A stretch of DNA of 64,000 bases from Candidatus Sulfotelmatobacter sp. GTDB taxonomy: Bacteria; Acidobacteriota; Terriglobia; Terriglobales; Acidobacteriaceae. Below are positions 38,866 through 46,877 of the stretch, in pieces (the stretch's first letter is position 1; every line of letters begins with the position of its first letter). The notes beneath the pieces were generated by a model. That model made no database searches and was not told the origin of the DNA. It saw only the letters and a list, made by a program, of their open reading frames with translations. The stretch is from assembly GCA_025462865.1 (NCBI GenBank), contig JAOAPI010000015.1, positions 1 to 64,000 on the forward strand, given 5' to 3'. Position numbers and translations under genes: made by a program.

Positions 38866-39311
38866 TTTGTCTCCTTCGGACGGGACTCCCGCGGGAAGCC
38901 GAGTTCGCGACGCTTGCGCTCTACTAGTTCCTGCAAATCATCGAGTAATTGAGCGTCTCGTTCGCCCAGAATTTCCACCAGGAATGAAAGCGGCAACGAG
39001 GAAGATGGACTGGCATCCAGCAGTTGACGTAACGCCTGGCCTGCCACCTCCCGGCTTAGCTCCTCGCGGCTGAACCGCGGACCGTAGCGGAATGCCCGGC
39101 CTTCCTCCCATCGCGTCAATATTCCCTTCTTGAACAATCGGTCCAATGTAGTCATGACCGTTGTATACGCCAGTTCCGGACAGCCGTTTTCCAGCAGTTC
39201 GCGGACGGTCGCACTGCCCTTCGCCCACAACCTATTGAGCAGGCGCTGCTCCAGCGGCCCGAGGTGTCGCGACGGACTTCGGAAGGGATGAAAAATGCGG
39301 TTCATTTTCAT
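38862..39311 (-). CDS. BlaI/MecI-type transcriptional repressor
   Basis: About 149 residues from the ATG at 39309-39311, with a second ATG two codons later. The N-terminal winged helix contains GPLEQRLLNRLW and TTVMTTLDRLFKKGIL, which match BlaI. The longer open frame overlaps a tRNA and is unlikely. BlaI-type repressors bind palindromic boxes and are inactivated by the co-transcribed M56 peptidase. I could not identify a confident operator. The target is unknown: either this operon itself or distant genes. Confidence 0.88.
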   Translation of the reverse strand: MKMNRIFHPFRSPSRHLGPLEQRLLNRLWAKGSATVRELLENGCPELAYTTVMTTLDRLFKKGILTRWEEGRAFRYGPRFSREELSREVAGQALRQLLDASPSSSLPLSFLVEILGERDAQLLDDLQELVERKRRELGFPRESRPKETK

Positions 39312-39391
39312 GTCTCTACTGAATCTCGCACACTTTAGCATGAGTCCGCGGGGCAGGACCAGAAATTCATTCGGGTCACGACATTCGGCGT

Positions 39392-39445
39392 AGACGTAGC
39401 TTGCTACGTCTGGGCCTGCGGGGCAAGACGTTGCAAGCAACGTCT
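39392..39445. repeat. Two palindromes, copies 2 and 3 of the GACGTTGC family
   Basis: AGACGTAGC-TT-GCTACGTCT (39392-39411) and AGACGTTGC-AA-GCAACGTCT (39426-39445) are each perfect 9-bp inverted repeats with a 2-base centre, separated by a G/C-rich 14-bp spacer. They lie between blaI and tRNA-His. Copy 1 is at 30858. Confidence 0.65.
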
Positions 39446-39482
39446 CTACAGGAAGGTTCTGGATAAGAGGGGAGAAAAAATC

Positions 39483-39559
39483 TGGGGTGGGAAACGGGAA
39501 TCGAACCCGCAACCGTCGGAGCCACAGTCCGGTGCTCTACCAGTTGAGCTATTCCCACC
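39483..39559 (-). tRNA. tRNA-His (anticodon GTG)
   Basis: On the minus strand GGTGGGAATAGCTC begins an 8-bp acceptor stem whose first G pairs with C73, the extra G-1 diagnostic of histidine tRNA. The anticodon loop CTGTGGC carries GTG, the T-arm GGTTCGATTCC is present, and CCA is encoded. The lowest anticodon-stem pair is a C-A mismatch. Confidence 0.95.
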
Positions 39560-39663
39560 GCCAGGTTGATTATACAACTGGGCTTCGCCGATGTCAGAAC
39601 GGCTTCCGCGCACCAGCGCGACGTGGGGTTGGTAAGTTTGCAGAAGAAGCCTTAAGGCGGCTT

Positions 39664-40932
39664 TTATCCTCTTCCGACGCCAACGTATTCGAACCCCATG
39701 GCGCGCAGCCGGACGGAATCCAGGAGGTTCTTGGTATCCACGATGAGAGGTTTTTTCAGCAACTGCTTGATACGATCAAAATCGAGCACGCGGAACTCAG
39801 GCCATCCCGTGCCTACGACGAGAGCATCCATTCCTTCGGCCGCGGCATAAGCAGAATCGCAATACCGCACCGAACCATTCAGCCGCATCTTAGCTTCGGA
39901 GAGCGCAACCGGATCATATGCCCGTACCCGCGCGCCTTTGGCGACCAGCGCCTCCGCCAACCGCACCGCGGACGATCCCGCCACCGAATTCGTATTCGGC
40001 TTGAAAGCCAGACCTAGAATTCCTACATCCTTGTTCTCGACCGAATTCAAGGCCAGCGCAATTTTTTCTACCAGGTGATCGGCTAGCGAATGGTTGACGT
40101 CCCGTGCAGCGCTTAACACTTTCAGAGGAAGGCCATTGGACTTAGCCAGCTCAGCCAGCGAATCCATGTCGGACTCGGCAAACACTCCGCCCATGCCGGC
40201 TCCGGGCTGCAGACAGCGCGGAGCGATTTTCTTGTCGAGGCCGAGCGCCAGCGCCAGGCTCACTGCGTCCGCGCCCACGCGCTCGCAGAGAGCCGCAACC
40301 TCGTTGATGAAAGAAATTTTCGTCGCGACAAATGCGGTTGCCGCTTCGCGCACCAACTCGGCCGTCGCCTGGTTGGTCACAATCACCGGCACGCCGCGCA
40401 TCACCAGCGGATGATAGATCTGCTTGAGAGCATGCACCGCTTCGTTCGAGCTCGAACCAAGAATCAGCCGGTCGGGCCAGTTGAAATCTTCTACCGCGCA
40501 GCCGTCAGTAAAAAACATAGGCTGCGAAACAATCGTGGCCTGTAATCCCCCCGCCCTCAAGGATTTCTCCAGCGCCGCTGCCGTCCCAACGGCTACCGGT
40601 GTGACGATCGTCAGAATCGGGGGCTTCGCGGCCAGCCGCGCAATGCGCATCACCACGTCGGTCAGGTTCTCGGCGCCATCTTCCGCCAGAAAAATAACTT
40701 GCGTCTTACGCGCAAAAGATTCGATATCGGTGGAGTACGCCAGGCGTCCTGCTCGCACGTTGCGGCGGATGACCTCTTTCAGGTTCTTCTCGAAAAATGG
40801 AATGTTGCCCTGAGCCATCTCAACCATTCGCGACCGGTCGGGATGACAGCAGGAAACTGGAGTGCCGAAATCCGCCAGGCAGGCCGAAATCACCGTTCCC
40901 AGGTAACCCGAACCGTAGACTCCGATCTGCAT
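39664..40932 (-). CDS. UDP-glucose/GDP-mannose dehydrogenase homologue lacking catalytic residues
   Basis: 422 residues with the full three-domain UGD architecture: NAD-binding GxGYxG (GSGYLG, residues 7-12), the central helix with ATKISFINE (K205 and N210 intact) and a C-terminal domain (GLAFKPNTNSVAGS). The oxidation centre is altered: the usual PEFLREG is PMFFTDG (Glu to M139), and the usual GGSCFPKD is GGVFAESD (catalytic Cys to F251, Lys to S254). It is thus unlikely to oxidise UDP-glucose to the acid by the standard thiohemiacetal route. Otherwise it looks conserved and unbroken. It could bind NAD and a nucleotide sugar for another reaction or a regulatory role. Confidence 0.9.
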   Translation of the reverse strand: MQIGVYGSGYLGTVISACLADFGTPVSCCHPDRSRMVEMAQGNIPFFEKNLKEVIRRNVRAGRLAYSTDIESFARKTQVIFLAEDGAENLTDVVMRIARLAAKPPILTIVTPVAVGTAAALEKSLRAGGLQATIVSQPMFFTDGCAVEDFNWPDRLILGSSSNEAVHALKQIYHPLVMRGVPVIVTNQATAELVREAATAFVATKISFINEVAALCERVGADAVSLALALGLDKKIAPRCLQPGAGMGGVFAESDMDSLAELAKSNGLPLKVLSAARDVNHSLADHLVEKIALALNSVENKDVGILGLAFKPNTNSVAGSSAVRLAEALVAKGARVRAYDPVALSEAKMRLNGSVRYCDSAYAAAEGMDALVVGTGWPEFRVLDFDRIKQLLKKPLIVDTKNLLDSVRLRAMGFEYVGVGRG

Positions 40933-41163
40933 CCCTTACCTCCGGCATGGCTGAAAACTGCGCCCCAAGCGGCTTCTGGCGCGGAATTTCGACCCATTCC
41001 CTGTCTTCTATTTACAGCGCGACGAATGCGTTCGCAACACACGGGAGGGAAATGTACCAGGGGCCATGTTCTACCGACATGAGGTAACGTAACGGGTGGT
41101 AATCAGGGCGCGGGTTACGACGGAGCCGGCGCTGACCAAGCTCTGAAGATCGGGACTGGCAAA

Positions 41164-42897
41164 TTATTTCTTAAGGTCCGCGGTCCAGTTCGTGACCAAA
41201 ACCAGCGGCGTGGAGACGCTTTCCGGATTCGTGGCAAAGATGAAATGCTGTCCGTCCGGACTGACGTCGTAGGCGTTCCCAACTGCCGCAACATAGTTGA
41301 TCTGGAACAGCGCCCGCACCGGATCCAATTCAAACTCGTCGCTTTTCGTATTCACAGTAGCAGCGTTGAGATAGGAATTGATTCCGAAATAATAGATCTC
41401 TCTACTGTCCGCCCGCCAGGTTGGGAAGGTGCCACCGGTCTGCGAGACCTGCCATTTGCCGGCGCCGCTGGGGAAGTGAGTGACATAGACTTCCTCCCGT
41501 CCCGACTCGGTTGAACTGTAAGCCAGCCAGCGGCCGTCGGGAGAAAGGCGGGCTTGAATGATTCGCGCTTGCGGTCTCTCAGGCTGAACGATGGGAAAAG
41601 GTTTTTTGTCGCCCGTCGTCGGCAATGCCCACACTCCTGTAACAGTTGGGCCGCTCTGCTCGAGGTGCAGGATGTACCGTCCATCGGGCGACCATTGCGG
41701 CTCGGTCAAGGTATGAGCGGTTGCGGAATTTTCGCCCTCCATCATGATTTCTTCCTGACCACCACCATTGGCCCGGCGGGCGCGCAGCGAAGTTCCAGTG
41801 ACCGCCGTCACGCCGCTCTGGCGTACGTAAATAATCCGCTGGCCGTCGGCGGACCAAGACGGCATCAGGTAAGTGGCCCCGCCAAAGGTGAGACGGATAC
41901 GCGATCCGCGAGCCAAATCGAATACCCAAATATCGGCCTGCGGATCTCCCATGGAAACGGCGAGGTGCTTGCCATCGGGAGAAAGCCGGCCGCCCTTGTA
42001 GAACCCACGCTCTCCCACCTTGTTCAGTACCTTGCCGCTGCGATCGAGCAGAAAAAGATCCGATCCGAGGATCTTCGATCCCGGCTCGTAGATCAGCAGG
42101 CCGTTCTGGCTGGCGGCGAATGTTGTGTGCCAGGTTCCAGAATCGTATTCCACGGAACTGGCGACCGCCGCCGCATCCCCGGACACAGTGCCGGTGGCGG
42201 GATCGAACCTCTGCGCCAGCAGGGTTGACTGCTGATGCTGGAGCAGATAACCGGGGGCGTACTGAGCGTCGGAATCCGCATCAATCACGTGCTTGTAGGA
42301 ACCATCCTTGAGCGATCCGAAATAGATTCCCTGCTCCGAGTTCCCGGAGTGGTTGGTGGCGAAGAACAGGAAATGCTTGCCGTCGGGCAGGAACCTGGGC
42401 CAGCGGTGGGTGGTGTGCTTGCTCTCTTCAAATTTGGTCAAACGCACCGGGGTCCCGCCGGCAGCGCTGATTTGCCACAATGAGTCCCGATAGTCGGGCT
42501 CGTAAATGATGATGTTGCCCTGGTTCCACGACCCTCCACGAGCATTGGGCGCCTCGGCGAGAACCGTGACTGGACCGCCGCTTGCCGGTACTTTTTTCAG
42601 ATGGCCGTCGGCGAAGAATCCCACGAATTTTCCGTCGGCGGACCAGAAAGGAAAAGAAGCGCCGTCCGTACCATCGAGCTTCCGGGGCGTCAGGTCACTG
42701 AGGGATTGGACCCAGATGAAATCGCGATCCTTTTGGCTGCGGGCGCAAAACGCGACCGCCGTCCCATCGGCGGTGATCACCGGTGGCCCGGAAAAATCAC
42801 CGGTAAAGTCGAAGCCTGCTCCCTGCGGCGGCGGAAGAGGAGCGCAACGTTGGCGCCGGCTGGCGCTCGCGCAATCCCAACCACAGCACACCCGCAA
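41164..42897 (-). CDS. PD40/TolB-type beta-propeller, C-terminal half of a split kinase gene
   Basis: 577 residues of repeated WSPDG/WSADGK-like blades (FPFWSADGKFVGFF, RWPRFLPDGKHFLFF, PSWSADGQRIIY), that is WD40-like PD40 repeats as in TolB. In Acidobacteriota these follow a kinase domain and membrane helix in one protein of about 900 residues. Here the two parts are in different frames and overlap by 101 bp (42797-42897). The apparent start MRVCCGWDC is spurious: it simply reads the kinase linker in a wrong frame. Real homology begins near LPPPQGAGFDFTGDF. See the frameshift finding. Propeller probably extracytoplasmic, senses or binds an unknown ligand. Confidence 0.85.
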   Translation of the reverse strand: MRVCCGWDCASASRRQRCAPLPPPQGAGFDFTGDFSGPPVITADGTAVAFCARSQKDRDFIWVQSLSDLTPRKLDGTDGASFPFWSADGKFVGFFADGHLKKVPASGGPVTVLAEAPNARGGSWNQGNIIIYEPDYRDSLWQISAAGGTPVRLTKFEESKHTTHRWPRFLPDGKHFLFFATNHSGNSEQGIYFGSLKDGSYKHVIDADSDAQYAPGYLLQHQQSTLLAQRFDPATGTVSGDAAAVASSVEYDSGTWHTTFAASQNGLLIYEPGSKILGSDLFLLDRSGKVLNKVGERGFYKGGRLSPDGKHLAVSMGDPQADIWVFDLARGSRIRLTFGGATYLMPSWSADGQRIIYVRQSGVTAVTGTSLRARRANGGGQEEIMMEGENSATAHTLTEPQWSPDGRYILHLEQSGPTVTGVWALPTTGDKKPFPIVQPERPQARIIQARLSPDGRWLAYSSTESGREEVYVTHFPSGAGKWQVSQTGGTFPTWRADSREIYYFGINSYLNAATVNTKSDEFELDPVRALFQINYVAAVGNAYDVSPDGQHFIFATNPESVSTPLVLVTNWTADLKK

Positions 42898-43888
42898 GCA
42901 GAGCTACAACCGCGACGGCCCAGACCACGCGCTCAGTGAAGCGGCTGCGGGCATCAGTCGGCGCTGCCGTGCTGCCGGCCGTACTGCCGCTCGAAATCCA
43001 GCGGAGCTCGCGTGCAATGTCAGCGGCGTTCTGCCAGCGCAATTCCGGATCCTTTGCCAGACAATCGCCGACGACATGGTCCAGCGCGGCCGGGAGCGTC
43101 GGTTGAATGGTTGTAACCGAGTCCGGCTCTTTCTCAAGGATGGCCGATGCCACCGAGAGCTGGCTCTTGCCTTCGAAGGCACGCCGTCCCGTGATCATTT
43201 CAAAGAGCACGCAGCCGAAGCTGAAGATGTCGCTGCGCGCGTCCGCGTCGCGCCCTTGCAGCACCTCAGGCGCCATGAACTGGAACGTTCCCACGATGGT
43301 GCCATGTTGCGTAAGTGTCCCCGGCTGTGGACTGAGCGCCGAAAGGTTCATCGTAGGAGTAGAAGGCGTGAGCTGACCTCGCTCGCTCAAAGGCTGAGTG
43401 CTCAACGCAGCCACCGCCGGTTTCGCTAATCCAAAATCCAGCAGCTTGGCGCCCGATGCGGTGAGCATGATGTTCCCGGGCTTGAGGTCGCGGTGCACGA
43501 TGCCGGCGCGGTGTGCCTTCTCGAGCGCCTCGCAGATCTGCACGCCAACTTCGAGCGCCTGCTTCAGGGGCAACCGCCCTTTTCGCAGTTGCGATTCCAG
43601 ACTCTCCCCCTGCAAATACTCCATCACCAGGTAAGAGGTTCCATCCTGGCTGCCCACGTCGTGCAGGACGCAAATATGCGGATGGTTCAGCGACGAAATC
43701 GCGCGAGCTTCCCGCTCGAAGCGCTGCTTCGCCTCAGGGTTTTCGGAAAGATGCGATGGCAGGATCTTGACTGCAACGGTGCGATCCAGACGGGTGTCGC
43801 GCGCGCGATACACCTCGCCCATACCGCCCGCTCCGAGCGGCGATTGGATCTCGTACGGACCAAGTTTCGTCCCAGAGGCTAGAGGCAT
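42797..43888 (-). CDS. Ser/Thr protein kinase, N-terminal half of a split gene
   Basis: 363 residues: a Hanks-type kinase domain (about 10-280) with glycine-rich loop GAGGMGEVYRARD, ATP Lys41, catalytic HRD (132-134, HRDLKPGN) and DFG (151-153), all intact. A membrane helix near 324-342 (VVWAVAVVALLAGVLWLGL) ends the readable part, and the frame stops at 42797 just after the helix. Normally a PD40 propeller follows, now in a shifted frame (41164-42897). The kinase should still be catalytically competent but would lack its outside sensor. Whether the shift is real or an error is open. ATG at 43886-43888. Confidence 0.88.
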   Translation of the reverse strand: MPLASGTKLGPYEIQSPLGAGGMGEVYRARDTRLDRTVAVKILPSHLSENPEAKQRFEREARAISSLNHPHICVLHDVGSQDGTSYLVMEYLQGESLESQLRKGRLPLKQALEVGVQICEALEKAHRAGIVHRDLKPGNIMLTASGAKLLDFGLAKPAVAALSTQPLSERGQLTPSTPTMNLSALSPQPGTLTQHGTIVGTFQFMAPEVLQGRDADARSDIFSFGCVLFEMITGRRAFEGKSQLSVASAILEKEPDSVTTIQPTLPAALDHVVGDCLAKDPELRWQNAADIARELRWISSGSTAGSTAAPTDARSRFTERVVWAVAVVALLAGVLWLGLRERQPAPTLRSSSAAAGSRLRLYR

Positions 43889-43918
43889 TTTTTACGCAAC
43901 TATAGTCCAGACTTGAGG

Positions 43919-44464
43919 CTATGGTGTAACCAAACTCCCCCCGAGCAGCACCGGGGCCAGGTCGACCCAACAATTAACTTTGTCTTCTCGCACGAAGGTC
44001 AGCCGGTCAAGCAGAATGCGGCGGGTACCTGAATACTGATGCCAGCGTTCGCGGGCAATTTCTAAAGCTTGGTCGGCCGCTTTTTCAGTCGCCATCTTCG
44101 CAATCGTGAGATGTGGAATGTACGGCCACTCTTCCGCGAATGCTAACGTTTGCTTGTTTAGTTGCTCATGCAATCCCTGCAGGCGCGATGCTCCCAAAGC
44201 CACCTGAATGTAGATCGTGGGAGTGGCAGGAACAAAAGTTTCCATCTCTCCGAGGCCCACTTCAAAAGGAAGAGCCTGGCCGCAAATCCGCGCCAGCACC
44301 TGCAAGGCCGCGCCTTCGGTTCCTTGTAAGGGCCGCGGCGGCAGAAGGGTGAGGTGGGCCGCGAGATGCGGCAGTTCGGGATGCAGTTCCCGCCGGAGGC
44401 TCTCGACGAACTCTCCCACTGGACTTTTGATGTAGGCGACTAACGCATACCGCAGGGTCGGCAT
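43919..44464 (-). CDS. 2H phosphoesterase (2'-5' RNA ligase family)
   Basis: 181 residues with both HxT motifs of the 2H superfamily: HLTLLPPR (about residue 37) and HLTIAKM (about 119), in the fold used by RNA ligase LigT and cyclic phosphodiesterases. Such enzymes join or hydrolyse 2'-5' or cyclic phosphate ends of RNA; the substrate here is not known. ATG at 44462-44464. It is followed by tRNA-Pro on the other strand, which may be coincidental. Confidence 0.88.
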   Translation of the reverse strand: MPTLRYALVAYIKSPVGEFVESLRRELHPELPHLAAHLTLLPPRPLQGTEGAALQVLARICGQALPFEVGLGEMETFVPATPTIYIQVALGASRLQGLHEQLNKQTLAFAEEWPYIPHLTIAKMATEKAADQALEIARERWHQYSGTRRILLDRLTFVREDKVNCWVDLAPVLLGGSLVTP

Positions 44465-44540
44465 ATCCAGTGAAAAATTATAGCGCGTTCCGTCGTTTAT
44501 AATCAGAACGTCGTTGATTCTGAAGAGTCTTTAATAATGT

Positions 44541-44617
44541 CGGGGCGTAGCGCAGCCTGGTAGCGCACCTGCCTTGGGCGCAGGGGGTCGTAGGTTCAAA
44601 TCCTATCGCCCCGACCA
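44541..44617 (+). tRNA. tRNA-Pro (anticodon TGG)
   Basis: 77 nt: acceptor stem CGGGGCG/CGCCCCG, anticodon arm CCTGC-CTTGGGC-GCAGG with anticodon TGG, T-arm GGTTCAAATCC, and encoded CCA. It is on the plus strand. Confidence 0.97.
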
Positions 44618-44717
44618 TTTCTCTTTCACGTGAATCGATTGATGAACAAAGGCCCGCGCTCCCTCGTCGAACAACGACGGGAAATGCAGGCCGGTACTGC
44701 GAATCTTAATCTGTAGC

Positions 44718-44867
44718 TCAGACTGCGCTGGAACGGCCGCTCAACAGGTTGATGACCAGAACCACAAGAGCTACCACAAGGAGCAGATGAATCAGGCCCC
44801 CAGCCACGTGCAGGCTGAAACCCAGTAGCCACAGAACCAAAAGCACAACGAAGATCGTCCAAAGCAT
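44718..44867 (-). CDS. Lmo0937-like small membrane protein
   Basis: 49 residues from the ATG at 44865-44867, preceded at optimal distance by GAGGAGG. Nearly the whole protein is two hydrophobic helices (MLWTIFVVLLVLWLLGF and HLLLVVALVVLVINLL) joined by SLHVAGGLI, ending in LSGRSSAV, the signature of the Lmo0937/DUF5670 family. Function unknown; often stress-associated. The longer reading to 44921 has no ribosome binding site. Confidence 0.85.
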   Translation of the reverse strand: MLWTIFVVLLVLWLLGFSLHVAGGLIHLLLVVALVVLVINLLSGRSSAV

Positions 44868-45019
44868 ATTAGCCTCCTCACTTCCGTCAGGATGTCCCGT
44901 TATGCACGGGCATGTTCCCAAACACTGAGCCGCACCGCTCCATTCCGATCAAGTTAGTTGCGGTTGAGTGCCAGCGATGTTGCCGACAAACGGAAGCCGT
45001 CAATGCAGGTCGTGCACAG

Positions 45020-45562
45020 TCACGATTTGCGCTTGGCCTTGGCGCGAACACGTTTGTACTTGGGCGCGATCATGCCTTTGGAATACGTCTTGTTTTCGAC
45101 CAGCGCAAAATCTCGCTGAGGGAAGCCGCTTGGGAACAGAGGGATGCCCTTCCCCAGCAAGACCGGAACGATGCCGAGATGGAGTTCATCGACTAAATCG
45201 GCTTTTAGAAAGTCGCGTAAGAGTTCGCCGCCGCCCATGAGCCAAATGTCTTTGCCGGGCCGCTTGCGGAGTTTCGCGATGAAAGCCGCCGGAGATTCAT
45301 TGACGAAGGTCCATCCATCGCACTTGCCCGGCGGCTTCGAGCGGGAGTAGACGTAGTACGCGATGGAATAGTCCGGGAGCGAGCCGCCATTCATTTTCAG
45401 ACCGGCTTCCAGAGTCTTGCGTCCCATGATAGCGGTGTCGACGGTGGCGAAAAAAGAAGCCATCGAATAGCCTTTCGGCATGAATAGAAAATCAACCGAT
45501 CCATCTGGACGAGCGATGTAGCCGTCGAGGCTAATGCCGAGGCTGAGAATGATTTTCCGCAT
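45020..45562 (-). CDS. Dihydrofolate reductase-family protein (RibD C-terminal type)
   Basis: About 180 residues from the ATG at 45560-45562 (MRKIILSLGISLDGYIARPDG), the usual start of YyaP/RibD_C proteins. Visible features are the SLDGYIA and IMGRKTLE segments of the NADPH fold and IWLMGGGELL. The longer frame adds 26 residues without support. Such proteins reduce pterin- or deazaflavin-like substrates; the actual substrate is unknown. With F420 genes in this window, a link to that cofactor is possible but not shown. Confidence 0.87.
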   Translation of the reverse strand: MRKIILSLGISLDGYIARPDGSVDFLFMPKGYSMASFFATVDTAIMGRKTLEAGLKMNGGSLPDYSIAYYVYSRSKPPGKCDGWTFVNESPAAFIAKLRKRPGKDIWLMGGGELLRDFLKADLVDELHLGIVPVLLGKGIPLFPSGFPQRDFALVENKTYSKGMIAPKYKRVRAKAKRKS

Positions 45563-45646
45563 GATGCAGCATTGTAAGGCAGGTGGGTTTCTGACTCGAG
45601 CAACAACTAGCCTTGCGTAAAGCCCTGGGTATAACCCCAACTAGCA

Positions 45647-46843
45647 TTAACCAAGCAACTGGTTTGGATCGCGTATGGCTTCAGCTAGATCATCCAGGAA
45701 CATCGCCGCGCGGGCGCCATCGACGGCGCGGTGGTCGGAAGATAGAGTAATCGTCATCATGGGAAGCACGGTGGGCTTCCCTTCGACCGCGACGACGCGA
45801 TCCGCGATGCCGCCCACCGCGAGAATTGCGGCTTGCGGTGGGGTGATGATCGCGGTGAACTGGTCCACGTGATACATGCCAAGATTGCTGATGGTGAATG
45901 TGGCGTCGGCGATGTCAGCGGGACGAAGCTTCCCTGCCCGGGCACGCTCGGCGACGTCGCGTCGCTGTTTCGCAATTTCCGCGAGGCTCGCTGTGTTGGC
46001 ATTGGCAATTACCGCCGCCACCACACCGTCATTCACCGCTATGGCCACGCCCATGTTCACCTGATCGTGAAAGCGAATACCCTCAGCGGTAAAGCTGGAA
46101 TTCAGGCGCGGATGTTTTAGCAGTAGGCGTGAGGTGAGTGCGACGAGCAGATCCGTGTGCGTGATGCGGATGCTGTGGGTCCGTTCAATCTCGGCGAGGT
46201 ATTTATCGCGGTAGGCGTTGAGCGCGGTACCCTCGATTTCTCGTGTGACGAAGAAGTGAGGGACGGTCTTCCAGCTCTGGGTCGTGCGTTCGGCCATTAG
46301 CCGGCCGAGAGTGGTGGGGACTTCAAGGTTGCCGGATTTTGCTGGCGCTGCAGTGCCGGTCGGCGCGGCAGTGGCGGCCTGAATGTCTGAAGCAAGAATC
46401 TCTCCTCCTGGACCGGAGCCGCGAACCGTAGCGATATCGACCCCTAACTCTTTTGCAAGACGGCGCGCCTTGGGAGAAATTCTCGCGCCCGTCGGAGCGG
46501 TGGGTTGCGGGGAAGCCGGGACAACAGGCGCGGAGTGCGACTCAGTCTTTCCTCTCGCTGCCGGTGCGGCGGCTGCAGATTCTTTTTCGGCCGGAGGCTT
46601 TTCGCCGGGAGCAACAATCCAGGCAATTGTCTGGCCCACTGGAATGTCGGCACCGACTGATCCAGTAATTCCTGCGAGGATGCCGTCAGCGGGTGCCTCC
46701 ACTTCCATCACGGCTTTGTCGGTTTCAATTTCGAGGAGTGGCTCGCCTTTGGTGACCTTATCGCCTTCCTTTTTGCGCCAAGCGATGAGCTTTCCGGTTT
46801 CCTGGGCCATCTCCAGGGCGGGCATGACGACGCTGAAGGCCAT
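45647..46843 (-). CDS. 2-oxoacid dehydrogenase E2 acyltransferase
   Basis: 398 residues: lipoyl domain (1-80) with the lipoylated Lys43 in ETDKAVMEVEA, a hinge rich in Pro/Ala/Gly, a peripheral subunit-binding domain (about 122-158, RISPKARRLAKELG) and a catalytic domain with the C-terminal HRAVDGA (active His and Asp). It transfers an acyl group to coenzyme A. The lack of visible E3 here means it would use dihydrolipoamide dehydrogenase from elsewhere. Last gene of the FadR-to-E2 cluster. I cannot distinguish pyruvate, acetoin or branched-chain specificity by eye. Confidence 0.92.
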   Translation of the reverse strand: MAFSVVMPALEMAQETGKLIAWRKKEGDKVTKGEPLLEIETDKAVMEVEAPADGILAGITGSVGADIPVGQTIAWIVAPGEKPPAEKESAAAAPAARGKTESHSAPVVPASPQPTAPTGARISPKARRLAKELGVDIATVRGSGPGGEILASDIQAATAAPTGTAAPAKSGNLEVPTTLGRLMAERTTQSWKTVPHFFVTREIEGTALNAYRDKYLAEIERTHSIRITHTDLLVALTSRLLLKHPRLNSSFTAEGIRFHDQVNMGVAIAVNDGVVAAVIANANTASLAEIAKQRRDVAERARAGKLRPADIADATFTISNLGMYHVDQFTAIITPPQAAILAVGGIADRVVAVEGKPTVLPMMTITLSSDHRAVDGARAAMFLDDLAEAIRDPNQLLG

Positions 46844-46877
46844 ATGTTTTATCCGGAGAAGGGCTGCACTGGCGCCT

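Noticed and set aside
42860-42897. Apparent start MRVCCGWDC for the PD40 protein
   Set aside because: These codons are the kinase linker read in a wrong frame; the PD40 homology begins about 20 codons later, so this is a frameshift joint rather than a true start.
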